64,000 bases of DNA from Rhizobium sp. EC-SD404. Its GTDB lineage: Bacteria; Pseudomonadota; Alphaproteobacteria; Rhizobiales; Rhizobiaceae. The DNA is taken from the NCBI RefSeq assembly GCF_902498825.1, contig NZ_LR701459.1, positions 388,526-452,525 on the forward strand, read 5' to 3'. The notes under the pieces were generated by a model that saw only the letters and a list, made by a program, of their open reading frames with translations, did no database searches and was not told where the DNA came from. A program made the translations under genes and the position numbers. This document shows, one piece after another, positions 24,548-34,220 of the stretch. Position 1 is the stretch's first letter. Each line of letters starts with the position of its first letter.

Positions 24548-25147
24548 ATGTTCGCAGTCATCAAGACCGGCGGTAAGCAGTACCGCGTCGCCGCAAACGA
24601 TGAGCTGACGGTCGAACGGACCGGCGGCGAAATCGGCGACATCATCGAATTCGCAGAAGTTCTCATGGTCGGCGTCGGCGCCGATGCCACGATCGGCGCA
24701 CCTTTCGTTCAGGGCGCGCTCGTCACGGCAGAAGTCGTCGAGCACGGCCGTGCACGCAAGGTCATCGCCTTCAAGAAGCGCCGCCGCCAGAACTCCAAGC
24801 GCACGCGTGGCCACCGTCAGCACCAGACGGTCATCCGCATCGCCGAGATCCTGACCGAAGGCAAGAAGCCTTCCAAGAAGGCCGCTGCCAAGTCGGAAGC
24901 GAAGTCCGCGCCTGCAGCCCAGACGCTCTTCACCGCACCTAAGGGTGCCGGCGACGATCTGACGGTCATCAAGGGCATCGGCCCGAAGGCTGCCGAGCAG
25001 CTCAACGAGCAGGGCGTCACCACCTTCGCCCAGATCGCTGCCTTCACCGACGCGGATATCGCCAAGATCGACGAAGCCATGCCGTTCAGCGCCGCCCAGA
25101 TCGAAGACTGGCGCGAGCAGGCCAAGGCTTTGGCCGAGAACAACTGA
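24548..25147 (+). CDS. rplU: Ribosomal protein bL21 with C-terminal helix-hairpin-helix extension
   Basis: Large-subunit protein binding 23S rRNA. Residues 1-103 are canonical bL21 ([33 protein letters not shown]). After a Lys/Ala linker, residues about 135-199 form a helix-hairpin-helix module with [20 protein letters not shown] and a Trp-Arg end. The usual length is about 103, so the protein is almost doubled; similar tails occur in other Hyphomicrobiales. The start is supported by GAAAGGCTAAAA and the protein N-terminus. 30 bp before rpmA, co-transcribed. Confidence 0.96.
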   Translation: MFAVIKTGGKQYRVAANDELTVERTGGEIGDIIEFAEVLMVGVGADATIGAPFVQGALVTAEVVEHGRARKVIAFKKRRRQNSKRTRGHRQHQTVIRIAEILTEGKKPSKKAAAKSEAKSAPAAQTLFTAPKGAGDDLTVIKGIGPKAAEQLNEQGVTTFAQIAAFTDADIAKIDEAMPFSAAQIEDWREQAKALAENN

Positions 25148-25177
25148 TAGCGACGAGAAACTTTAAGGAGAACACCG

Positions 25178-25447
25178 ATGGCACATAAAAAAGCTGGTGG
25201 TTCGTCGCGCAACGGTCGCGACTCTGAATCCAAGCGCCTTGGCGTGAAGAAGTTCGGCGGCGAGAACGTCGTTTCGGGCAACATTCTCGTGCGTCAACGC
25301 GGCACCAAGTGGCATCCGGGCACGGGCGTCGGCCTGGGCAAGGACCACACGATTTTCGCAGTCACCGCCGGCCAGGTCGCTTTCCGCACGAAAGCCAATG
25401 GTCGTACCTACGTGTCCGTGATGCCAATCGCGGACGCAGCGGAATAG
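25178..25447 (+). CDS. rpmA: Ribosomal protein bL27
   Basis: 89-residue subunit whose N-terminus reaches the peptidyl-transferase centre. [19 protein letters not shown] and GVKKFGGE are diagnostic. No N-terminal extension needing Prp-type cleavage is present. TTAAGGAGAA sits eight bases before ATG 25178, a strong ribosome site. Confidence 0.98.
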   Translation: MAHKKAGGSSRNGRDSESKRLGVKKFGGENVVSGNILVRQRGTKWHPGTGVGLGKDHTIFAVTAGQVAFRTKANGRTYVSVMPIADAAE

Positions 25448-25514
25448 CCGGACCGCTCTTCAAAAAGCCGGCGTCTCATCGACCCGGCTGAGCAAAAAGG
25501 TTCAGACCACGTTC

Positions 25515-25555
25515 AAAAGGGGAGATGGGGCAATCCATCTCCCCTTTTCTCTTTT
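25515..25555 (+). terminator. Intrinsic terminator after rpmA
   Basis: AAAAGGGGAGATGG (25515-25528) pairs perfectly with CCATCTCCCCTTTT (25535-25548) around GGCAAT, followed by CTCTTTT. The stem can extend through a flanking GTTCAAAAG/CTTTTGAAC repeat. It sits 67 bp after the rpmA stop and just before the acetyltransferase gene. Confidence 0.92.
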
Positions 25556-25573
25556 GAACGAAGGACTGATCCG

Positions 25574-26203
25574 ATGTTGATGGACCTCGATGAAGACTGT
25601 CGGGACGACTTATTGCCCGACGAAGCCCGGCCCGATTGTCCCGTCCTGTTGACCGAACGGCTGGTCTTGCGCCGGCCCCACGCGGAAGACGCGGACGCAC
25701 TTGCCAATCTCGCCAACAATATGCGCGTGGCATCGATGGTGTCGCGCATGCCGCATCCCTATACGGCACAAGATGCGTCGGACTTCATCCGACGCGCCAA
25801 AACGGGCGGTATTGGCAAATGCGTCTACGCGGTCACCCTAGCGGATAATGGTGCGTTCGTCGGCTGTGCCGGCATTGAACCTCATGACGACACCGACACG
25901 GTCGAACTCGGCTACTGGATCGGCGAGCCTTACTGGAACCGAGGGATCGCGACCGAAGCTGCCCACGCCGTCATCGACATGGTCTTCCGCACCCGCACGA
26001 TCGAGGCGATCGAAGCGCGCTGCCGGGTGACGAACCACGCGTCGCGCCGGGTCATCCAGAAGTCCGGCTTCCAGCACCAGGGCAACGGCATGGTGCCGTC
26101 CATGGCGCTCGGCGGCGCGCTACCGGTCGAATGGTACAGGCTCGATCGCAAAACCTGGCTGTCGTTGAAGAGCTGGAGCGCTGCGCCCAACCGCAGGGCA
26201 TGA
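25574..26203 (+). CDS. RimJ/RimL-type GNAT N-acetyltransferase
   Basis: Acetyl-CoA-dependent acetyltransferase of 209 residues. The fold begins TERLVLRRPHAEDADAL; the beta-4/beta-5 region VELGYWIGEPYWNRGIATEAAHAVI is the RimJ/RimL form of the acetyl-CoA site (Q/RxxGxG replaced by the looser NRGIATEA), followed by RVTNHASRRVIQKSGF. Sits directly after the rpmA terminator, with weak ribosome site, in the place where rhizobia usually keep one or two GNAT genes between rpmA and obgE. Substrate unknown; a ribosomal protein is only a possibility. Confidence 0.88.
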   Translation: MLMDLDEDCRDDLLPDEARPDCPVLLTERLVLRRPHAEDADALANLANNMRVASMVSRMPHPYTAQDASDFIRRAKTGGIGKCVYAVTLADNGAFVGCAGIEPHDDTDTVELGYWIGEPYWNRGIATEAAHAVIDMVFRTRTIEAIEARCRVTNHASRRVIQKSGFQHQGNGMVPSMALGGALPVEWYRLDRKTWLSLKSWSAAPNRRA

Positions 26204-26246
26204 AGCTGCGCGCCACCGAAGGCATTGAAGCGGCCTCATGATCCTA

Positions 26247-26276
26247 TCCACCGGCCTCTGCGTAGAAGCCGGTGGA
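26247..26276. terminator. Hairpin between the GNAT gene and the DUF3833 gene
   Basis: TCCACCGGC (26247-26255) and GCCGGTGGA (26268-26276) form a perfect 9-bp stem with a 12-base loop 44 bp after the acetyltransferase stop and 22 bp before the next start. The following bases are CTTCCTC, not a T-run, so termination is only plausible. Confidence 0.4.
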
Positions 26277-26297
26277 CTTCCTCGAAGGATCATCGCC

Positions 26298-26795
26298 ATG
26301 AAAGCCGTTCGTTTCGTTCTGATTGCCGCGGTCGGCCTCGTTCTCGCCTTGCCGGCCTATGCTGAGTTTCGTCTCGAGGACTGGTTCCTGGGCAAGACGC
26401 GCGCGGAGGGAAGCTTTTCCGCCATCGACGGCACGCATCGGCGGTTCACCGTCGACCTGACGGGCACGTGGGACGGCACGACGCTGCGCCTGCGCGAAGA
26501 TTTCGCCTATGACGACGGCGAACGCGACACCAAAACCTGGGTTTTCGAAAAGACGTCCGAGACAACCTATCGCGGTACTCGGGAAGACGTGGTCGGGACG
26601 ACGACGGTCTATCTAGCCGGCAACGAGGCCGATTTCACTTACCGCGTGGATCTCGCGCCGGGAGAAGACCCGAACATCGTCCGGTTCTTCGACAAGCTCG
26701 TGCTAAACGGCGACGACACGATCACGAACACCGCGCTCGTTACCAAGTTCGGCGTGCCGGTTGCCCGCGTCGAGGTCAATTTCGAGCGCGATTGA
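26298..26795 (+). CDS. DUF3833 family exported protein
   Basis: 165 residues. A Sec signal peptide (KAVRFVLIAAVGLVLALPAYA, about 21 residues) precedes a beta-rich domain with LEDWFLGKTRAEGSFSAIDG, TWDGTTLRLREDF and TITNTALVTKFGVPVARVEV, which I associate with the DUF3833 lipoprotein-like family. This copy lacks a lipobox Cys, so it would be soluble in the periplasm. ATG 26298 with GAAGGA is chosen because it gives the signal peptide. Function unknown. It ends facing rsfS. Confidence 0.75.
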   Translation: MKAVRFVLIAAVGLVLALPAYAEFRLEDWFLGKTRAEGSFSAIDGTHRRFTVDLTGTWDGTTLRLREDFAYDDGERDTKTWVFEKTSETTYRGTREDVVGTTTVYLAGNEADFTYRVDLAPGEDPNIVRFFDKLVLNGDDTITNTALVTKFGVPVARVEVNFERD

Positions 26796-26832
26796 ACCGC
26801 TCGGCTAACGCCGTTCTCGAATGGAGGCTAAG

Positions 26833-26850
26833 CGGCGGCGCTTGCCGCCG
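26833..26850. terminator. Hairpin between convergent DUF3833 and rsfS genes
   Basis: CGGCGGC-GCTT-GCCGCCG makes a perfect 7-bp stem with a four-base loop, six bases from the rsfS stop and 37 bp from the DUF3833 stop. It could serve both strands; no strong T-run flanks it. Confidence 0.45.
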
Positions 26851-26855
26851 TTGGC

Positions 26856-27377
26856 CTAATGCAGCGTCTCTTCGCCCAGCTCCGGTGTCATCCACATCTT
26901 CTCGAGATTGTAGAATTCCCGGATTTCCGGCCTGAAGACATGGACGATGACGTCACCGGTGTCGATCAACACCCAGTCGCCAGTTGCCAGACCCTCCACG
27001 CGCGCATTGCCGAAACCGGCTTCCTTGATCTGCCGCAAGAGCTCGTCGCAGATTGCGCTGACATGACGGCTCGAACGTCCGGATGCGATCACCATGTGGT
27101 CGCCCAGCGCTGATTTTCCGGCAATGTCGATGGAGACGATGTCTTCCGCCTTGGAATCCTCGAGGATTTCGAGGATCTGGTGAAGCACGCGGGAGTCGGC
27201 GTCCGCGCCGCGACCCGTGGCTGAGGAGAAACTGCTTGGCGCATTTCCCTTCGCGTGTGCTGTTGTCAGTGTCGTTACCCTTTCAGCAGTGACAGGACCA
27301 GCTTCACTTGCTTTGTTCCTGAAGGTCCAAAGCACATGTAATGATAGGCTCGTCTCGTTAAAGGTTTCAAGACACAA
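26856..27377 (-). CDS. rsfS: Ribosome silencing factor RsfS
   Basis: Binds uL14 and blocks subunit joining in slow growth. The conserved domain starts VLHQILEILEDSKAEDIVSIDI and contains SALGDHMVIASGRSSRHVSAI and GDWVLIDTGDVIVHVF. The long frame opens at a TTG (27377), but the first 36 residues are unlike the family. A CTG at 27267-27269, preceded by AAGGG, gives TTAHAKGN, close to rhizobial N-termini, and a normal 137-residue protein; it may be the true, non-standard start. Last gene of obgE-proB-proA-nadD-rsfS. Confidence 0.9.
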   Translation of the reverse strand: MCLETFNETSLSLHVLWTFRNKASEAGPVTAERVTTLTTAHAKGNAPSSFSSATGRGADADSRVLHQILEILEDSKAEDIVSIDIAGKSALGDHMVIASGRSSRHVSAICDELLRQIKEAGFGNARVEGLATGDWVLIDTGDVIVHVFRPEIREFYNLEKMWMTPELGEETLH

Positions 27378-27443
27378 GAAGTTGCCGTCCCATCACCAAT
27401 TTTCTTGGCCCATCACCGATTTCTCAGGATGCTTGGGTCGGCC

Positions 27444-28076
27444 TCAGGACTTTCCGGGCCAGTGGCTGCGCAACTCTGTGGAGGATAGAAGCGATCGCGG
27501 TCCGTGGATGAAGGTCCAGGCCGGCGCTTCCATCAATGCGAGGCGTCCGGCATCGTCCTCGTCGACCCGCGCATGCGCGAAGGTCTTGGCCATTTTCGAG
27601 GAGAGATACGAAAGCGTCGAACCGGGGCGGTCGATGACGGCGATAGGAAACGTCTTGGCGATCGCCTGCCAATCCTGCCAGCGGTGAAAACCGGCAAGAT
27701 TGTCGGCCCCCATGACCCAGACGAAATGGATGCCGGCATTGCGCTGCTTGATGAGCGCCAGGGTTTCGGCCGTATAGCGCAGCCCATAGTTCGCTTCGAA
27801 CGCCGTCACCTTTACCCGCGGATCGGGCGTGATCGCTTCGCTCAGTGCGATGCGCTCCTCAAGCGGCAAAAGCTTGCCGTGGTCCTTCAGTGGATTACCG
27901 GGCGTCACCATCCACCAGAGCTGGTTCAGCCTGAGCCGCCGCAGCGCGATTTCCGCCACCAGCCAGTGGCCACCATGGGGCGGATTGAACGACCCTCCGA
28001 ACAGCCCGACGCGCATGCCTTGCTCGACATGGGGCATGCGGCCGTAAGGCGACAGGGGAGAAAGCGCTGAGCTCAA
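27444..28076 (-). CDS. nadD: Nicotinate-nucleotide adenylyltransferase
   Basis: Makes deamido-NAD from nicotinate mononucleotide and ATP. GLFGGSFNPPHGGHWLVAE holds the nucleotidyltransferase HxGH site, and FVWVMGADNLAGFHRWQDW and the C-terminal SSTELRS (ISSTxIR motif) are family blocks. 210 residues from TTG 28076; ATG 28037 (Met-Pro-His-Val) is an equally credible start that matches other rhizobial proteins. Overlaps neither neighbour but starts five bases after the proA stop. Confidence 0.95.
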   Translation of the reverse strand: MSSALSPLSPYGRMPHVEQGMRVGLFGGSFNPPHGGHWLVAEIALRRLRLNQLWWMVTPGNPLKDHGKLLPLEERIALSEAITPDPRVKVTAFEANYGLRYTAETLALIKQRNAGIHFVWVMGADNLAGFHRWQDWQAIAKTFPIAVIDRPGSTLSYLSSKMAKTFAHARVDEDDAGRLALMEAPAWTFIHGPRSLLSSTELRSHWPGKS

Positions 28077-28080
28077 GGGG

Positions 28081-29373
28081 TCAAGGTCGCGTCTGGCCAG
28101 TGCCGTGGACGCGGTACTTGAACGAGGTCAGTTGTTCTACGCCGACCGGACCCCGCGCATGCATCTTGCCGGTCGCGATACCGATCTCTGCGCCCATGCC
28201 GAATTCACCACCATCGGCAAACTGCGTCGAGGCGTTGTGCAGGAGGATCGCGGAATCCACTTCGTTGAAGAAGCGCTCGGCGACGGCCGGATCCTCGGCG
28301 ATCACCGCCTCGGTATGGTGGGAGGAATAGCGTTTGATGTGAGCGATCGCGCCCGAGATCCCGTCGACCAGCGCCACCGAGATGATGGCGTCCAGGTATT
28401 CGGTTGACCAATCTTCGTCGGTCGCTTGCTTCAGGGCCGGAAACACCTTCAAAACCGCAGCCGAAGCGCGAATTTCACAGCCGGCCTCAGTCAGCGCTTC
28501 GAGAAGCGGCATCAGATGCGTGCCCGCTGCGGCACCGTCCACCAGAAGCGTTTCGGCCGCACCGCAGATGCCCGTGCGCCGCATCTTCGCGTTCACGACG
28601 ATGCGCTTCGCCATCTCCAAGTCGGCGGATTGGTCCACGTAGATATGGCAGAGGCCTTCGAGATGCGCGAAGACCGGCACCCGCGCCTCAGCCTGGACGC
28701 GCGCGACGAGGCTCTTCCCGCCCCGCGGCACGATGACGTCGATGGCGCCGGAAAGCCCGGTCAGCATGGCGCCGACGGCAGCCCGGTCGGCAACTGGTAC
28801 GAGCTGGATCGCGTCCTCGGGCAGACCGGCCTGCTTCAGGCCGCGAACGAGGCTCGCATGAATCGCGCGGGATGAGTTCAAACTGTCGGAGCCGCCGCGC
28901 AGGATCACCGCATTGCCAGCCTTGACGCAAAGCGCGCCGGCATCGGCGGTCACGTTCGGCCGGCTCTCGTAGATGACGCCGATGACGCCGAGCGGCGTGC
29001 GTACGCGCTCGATCTGAAGGCCGTTTGGGCGCTCCCAGGCGGCGATCACGGCACCGACGGGATCGTCGAGTTCCGCAATCGTGCGGATGCCCTCGGCCAT
29101 GCCGGCGATGCGTTGGGTGTCGAGCTTTAGCCGGTCGACCAGCGATTCGGCGAGCTCAGCTTGCTTTGCGTTGGCGAGGTCGACAGCATTGGCGGCAAGG
29201 ATCTTGTCCTCGTCGGCCAGAACCGCGTCGGCCATCGCCTGAAGCGCCTTGGTCTTCATTTCCGGCGTGGCGATCGCCAATGGTCCACTCGCCGCTTTCG
29301 CGCGACGGCCGATCTCTTCCATCACGTCGGCGATGGTGTTGTCGTTGGTCTGGACCTGGTGCAGCATGCTCAT
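28081..29373 (-). CDS. proA: Gamma-glutamyl phosphate reductase
   Basis: Second step of proline synthesis, reducing glutamyl 5-phosphate to the semialdehyde with NADPH; 430 residues. The aldehyde-dehydrogenase fold shows [30 protein letters not shown] and the catalytic Cys in [11 protein letters not shown]. The C-terminal block [21 protein letters not shown] is specific to ProA. Lies 22 bp after proB, same operon. Confidence 0.97.
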   Translation of the reverse strand: MSMLHQVQTNDNTIADVMEEIGRRAKAASGPLAIATPEMKTKALQAMADAVLADEDKILAANAVDLANAKQAELAESLVDRLKLDTQRIAGMAEGIRTIAELDDPVGAVIAAWERPNGLQIERVRTPLGVIGVIYESRPNVTADAGALCVKAGNAVILRGGSDSLNSSRAIHASLVRGLKQAGLPEDAIQLVPVADRAAVGAMLTGLSGAIDVIVPRGGKSLVARVQAEARVPVFAHLEGLCHIYVDQSADLEMAKRIVVNAKMRRTGICGAAETLLVDGAAAGTHLMPLLEALTEAGCEIRASAAVLKVFPALKQATDEDWSTEYLDAIISVALVDGISGAIAHIKRYSSHHTEAVIAEDPAVAERFFNEVDSAILLHNASTQFADGGEFGMGAEIGIATGKMHARGPVGVEQLTSFKYRVHGTGQTRP

Positions 29374-29395
29374 GCTCCGCCTTAATTCTGGAGAA

Positions 29396-30541
29396 TTATG
29401 CCATCGGCTCTCGCGGTGCGCCTGTCAACACCAGGTCGTCGCGATGAACCATGGCCGCCCGGCCCGAATAGCCGAGGATCGCCTCGATCTCGGCGGTCTT
29501 ACAACCGGCTATCCTGGTGGCCTCTTCGGCATCGTAGGCGATCAGTCCACGGGCGATTTCGCGACCCACCTCGTCGAAGATCGCCACCGTATCGCCCCGG
29601 GCGAATTCCCCGGACAGCGACCGAACGCCGGCCGGCAACAGGCTCTTGCCCATACGCAGCGCGCGCTCGGCACCCTTGTCGATGCGCAGCGTGCCCATCG
29701 GCGTCAACTGACCTGCGATCCAGGTTTTGCGGGCAGTGACGGGCTGGCCGCTCGGCGCAAAGAAGGTGGAGCGCGCGCCTTGATCGATGGCGCTGATCGG
29801 ATGCATATCCTTGCCGGAGGCGATGATCATCGCGCAGCCGGCATTCGTTGCGATCTTGCCGGCTTCGACCTTGGTGCGCATGCCCCCGCGCGACAGTTCG
29901 GACGCAGCGCCGCCAGCCATCGCCTCGATCTCGGGCGTGATCGACGACACGATGTCGAAGAACCGCGCATCGGGATCGATCGAAGGCGACGCGCTGTACA
30001 TCCCGTCGACATCGGACAGCAGGATCAGGAGATCGGCACCGATCATCGTTGCGACGCGCGCTGCCAGTCGGTCATTGTCGCCGTAGCGGATCTCGGTCGT
30101 GGCGACCGTGTCGTTTTCGTTGATGATGGGCACCGCGCCTAGCTTCATCAGTTCGGTGAGCGTCGCGCGTGCATTGAGGTAGCGCCGCCGGTCTTCGGTG
30201 TCGCCGAGCGTCAAAAGCACTTGCCCCGCAATGATCGACCGTTCGGCCAGCGCTGCAGACCAAGCGCGTGCGAGCGCGATCTGCCCGACGGCAGCCGCCG
30301 CCTGGCTGCCCTCGAGCTTCAACATGCCTGCCGGCAGATCGAGAACGGAACGTCCGAGTGCGATGGCACCGGATGACACGACGAGCACGTCGCAACCGCT
30401 GGCCCGCAAAGCTGCGAGATCGGCGCACAGCGCTTCCAGCCATGCCTGCTTGAGGCCGAGATTTCGATCGACGAGAAGCGCCGAACCGATTTTCACGACC
30501 ACGCGTCGGTGTGCGGCGACGGGTTTCCTGGATGTTGCCAC
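29396..30541 (-). CDS. proB: Glutamate 5-kinase
   Basis: First and feedback-regulated step of proline synthesis; 381 residues. The amino-acid-kinase domain (about 10-265) has [40 protein letters not shown] [12 protein letters not shown] and [22 protein letters not shown]-terminal PUA domain (about 285-365) follows, with [20 protein letters not shown]. Starts 12 bp after the obgE stop. Confidence 0.97.
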   Translation of the reverse strand: MATSRKPVAAHRRVVVKIGSALLVDRNLGLKQAWLEALCADLAALRASGCDVLVVSSGAIALGRSVLDLPAGMLKLEGSQAAAAVGQIALARAWSAALAERSIIAGQVLLTLGDTEDRRRYLNARATLTELMKLGAVPIINENDTVATTEIRYGDNDRLAARVATMIGADLLILLSDVDGMYSASPSIDPDARFFDIVSSITPEIEAMAGGAASELSRGGMRTKVEAGKIATNAGCAMIIASGKDMHPISAIDQGARSTFFAPSGQPVTARKTWIAGQLTPMGTLRIDKGAERALRMGKSLLPAGVRSLSGEFARGDTVAIFDEVGREIARGLIAYDAEEATRIAGCKTAEIEAILGYSGRAAMVHRDDLVLTGAPREPMA

Positions 30542-30553
30542 GGGCGGGTCTGC

Positions 30554-31741
<1,188 letters not shown>

Positions 31742-31777
31742 TTACGGAGCGGCATCGGCCTGCCAGAAACCAAAGGC

Positions 31778-32260
31778 ATGAAGATCGACATCATTGCCAT
31801 CGGCAAACTGAAATCGGGACCGGAGCGTGAACTCGTTGCCCGCTATCTGGACCGTCTCGCCAAATCGGGCCCTGCCATCGGCATCGAATTCGGCCGCCTC
31901 ATCGAGCGTCCCGAAAGCCGCGCGTCCAGCACGAACACCCGCAAGCGCGAAGAAGCCGACGCGATCCGGTCGGCGCGACCGGAGGGTGGCAAGCTCATCC
32001 TTCTCGACGAAGGCGGCAAGACGCCGGGATCCGAAGCATTCGCCGCCGATCTCGGCCTTTGGCGCGACGATGGCGCCCGCAACGCCACATTCGTCATCGG
32101 CGGGGCGGATGGCCTCGATGGGTCCCTATTGGGAGAAAGCGATCTGACGCTGTCCTTCGGCCGGCTGACCTGGCCGCACCAGATCGTCAGGGTGCTTCTG
32201 GCCGAGCAGCTCTACCGCGCCGTCACGATCCTGTCCGGCCACCCCTATCACAGGGAATGA
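31778..32260 (+). CDS. rlmH: 23S rRNA pseudouridine-1915 N3-methyltransferase
   Basis: SPOUT-class dimeric methyltransferase acting on helix 69 of 70S ribosomes; 160 residues. MKIDIIAIGKLK start, KLILLDEGGK, the AdoMet knot FVIGGADGLDG and the C-terminal LSGHPYHRE match the family. ATG 31778 lies 160 bp from the obgE start on the other strand, so a divergent promoter region separates them. Confidence 0.96.
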   Translation: MKIDIIAIGKLKSGPERELVARYLDRLAKSGPAIGIEFGRLIERPESRASSTNTRKREEADAIRSARPEGGKLILLDEGGKTPGSEAFAADLGLWRDDGARNATFVIGGADGLDGSLLGESDLTLSFGRLTWPHQIVRVLLAEQLYRAVTILSGHPYHRE

Positions 32261-32281
32261 GCAGACAGGATTTCGTGCGGG

Positions 32282-33985
32282 TCAGTTGGTGAAGTGCAGT
32301 TGCGCCACCATGCTGCCAATGCGTGCGAAGACGCTGTCCAGCCGGCTGACATCGTTCGTCGGGAAATAGTTCTCCGGCGCCGACGCACACCCACCGTTGG
32401 CACTGCTGTAGACCGCGCGGTTGTTGGCGGTGTCAGCCTGCAGCAGCACCGTATAAATCTCCACGCCGTTATTCTTCAGCATGGTGCAATTCTCTTTCGT
32501 CCAGCCATCGACCGTTCGAGCAGCCGTACCTTGGTTCGTGGTGCCGAAGCGGTTTGACGACATGAAGCCGTTCGAGCCGTAGTCGGACTTGTTGACCGTG
32601 TTACTTGAGCCGTAGACGACATTTTCCCCATCCGTCAGCAGCACCACGATCTTCTTCGTGCCCTCGGTAGCGAAGGGATCGCCGGTGGTGTAGGGCGCTT
32701 CCGGTGAAAGCACGCGGGTGCCCCAGGCAAGCCCCTCCGCGACATTGGTGCCTGACCCGTTCCACTCCCGCATTTGGGAGACGGCAGTTTTCAGCGCAGT
32801 GAAATCGTCGGTTAACGGCTGAACAGGGGTCGGGCAGGCGCGGTTCGGTCCGCCGGTCAGCGGTCCGCCTTGCGCGGCAAACGGAAGCTTCGGGTTGGTC
32901 GCATTGTATTTCGCGAGTGAGCGCTGGATTACCGCAAATGTGCCCGTGATCTGGTCCGTCAGATAGGACGTGTTTAGGTTCGCCGAATTATTCCCGGCGA
33001 AGGGCGTATCGGCGTTGCTGCGCGTGGAATCCTTGTCCGGCTCGTCTGGGGCGAAATAGGGGACGAACAGGGTGCTGCCGGTCGTTGGGGCAGCATCGAC
33101 AGTGACCGTGCGCGGACGAGCCTCGACACAACCCTTCCAAGTTACGCCGATCTGATGAAACAGCCGCATATGGTTGGCTTTCACCTGACCAGTGGAACCC
33201 CGATTTCCGCTAAGCACCGTAACGTTCGAGGCGTTGGCGCTGCTCACTGCAGGAATGGCGCACGGGGAAGCGGCAACAGCGCCGTACTTGCTGTCTTTGA
33301 CGGCCCCGTGTCGGTCGAACTCAACCTGAATGCTGTCGAAATTGGCGCCGTGATATTCGGCGACCGCATTCACATCGATCCAGGAGCAATCGAATTCCGG
33401 ACCGCGAATGTTAACGCCCGTGACGAACGGCACGAGCGCCATGCGGATGCGGCGGTTTGGATTGTTCTCCGCTACCGTTTCCAGCGTCTCTACCAGCGTC
33501 GTTGCCGCTTTGCGCAATGCAGCAATGCGATTGTTCGTCGCCATCGAGCCGGTGTTGTCCAGTACCATCACGACTTCCAGCGCGTCGGTCGCCTCATAGG
33601 CGTCCGAGCTCACGCTGATCCGCGCGGTGCGACCCGTAAAGGTGTGCATGATCGTGAGCGCCACGTCCGCAGTGGCCGTCGCTTCCGTTCTGATGAAATT
33701 TGCGCCGATCTCGTCGTCGAAATCCGTTTGAATATTGCTGATCGTCGGTTCGGAAGAGACCAAGGCCGAAAGATAGGATTCGAAGTAGCTCTCGCGGGTC
33801 TGGTCTCGATCGTTGAACCGCGTTGCGGCCAGCAGCGCCGCATCGACATTGTTCTGCAGCGCAGTCTTGGCCGCCATCATGCGGCTTGTATCGATCGCCA
33901 TCCCGGCTGCAAGCAGCATGACCGGCAAGGAGATGCCGAACATCATTGCGAACTGTCCGCTACGATCTTCAAGGAAACGCTTCAT
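32282..33985 (-). CDS. TadG-like pilus-assembly protein with von Willebrand A domain
   Basis: 567 residues. The N-terminus has the TadE/TadG prepilin-like segment: FLEDRSGQFAMMFGISLP then a hydrophobic helix (about 12-32) and the D-A-ALLAAT spacer. A von Willebrand A domain begins near residue 136 with MIDAS LDNTGSMAT (143-147, DxTxS form) and continues to IVVLLTDGENVVYGS and GVEIYTVLL near the end. An insertion of about 170 residues with paired Cys separates the MIDAS parts. No tad/cpa secretion genes are in the window, so it is an orphan copy. Convergent with rlmH, 21 bp apart. Confidence 0.88.
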   Translation of the reverse strand: MKRFLEDRSGQFAMMFGISLPVMLLAAGMAIDTSRMMAAKTALQNNVDAALLAATRFNDRDQTRESYFESYLSALVSSEPTISNIQTDFDDEIGANFIRTEATATADVALTIMHTFTGRTARISVSSDAYEATDALEVVMVLDNTGSMATNNRIAALRKAATTLVETLETVAENNPNRRIRMALVPFVTGVNIRGPEFDCSWIDVNAVAEYHGANFDSIQVEFDRHGAVKDSKYGAVAASPCAIPAVSSANASNVTVLSGNRGSTGQVKANHMRLFHQIGVTWKGCVEARPRTVTVDAAPTTGSTLFVPYFAPDEPDKDSTRSNADTPFAGNNSANLNTSYLTDQITGTFAVIQRSLAKYNATNPKLPFAAQGGPLTGGPNRACPTPVQPLTDDFTALKTAVSQMREWNGSGTNVAEGLAWGTRVLSPEAPYTTGDPFATEGTKKIVVLLTDGENVVYGSSNTVNKSDYGSNGFMSSNRFGTTNQGTAARTVDGWTKENCTMLKNNGVEIYTVLLQADTANNRAVYSSANGGCASAPENYFPTNDVSRLDSVFARIGSMVAQLHFTN

Positions 33986-34220
33986 GGTTGGATCCCCAGC
34001 TATTCCCTTCTGGATACGCGCGACCGATTAAGACATGCTTTGCTTCATGGGGAATCAGTCGATGAAGCAGGGCTCTCCGCGTGAATTCGGTCGATGCGGT
34101 TAACCGACGGTTTCTACACTGAAGTGTATTTTCGACTGGGGCGGCGAAACCTCTCTTTCGCCTCAAACTCGACATGCTTGCCGCCGATGGAGAATACATG
34201 GGCCAAGATCGGACTGAGAC

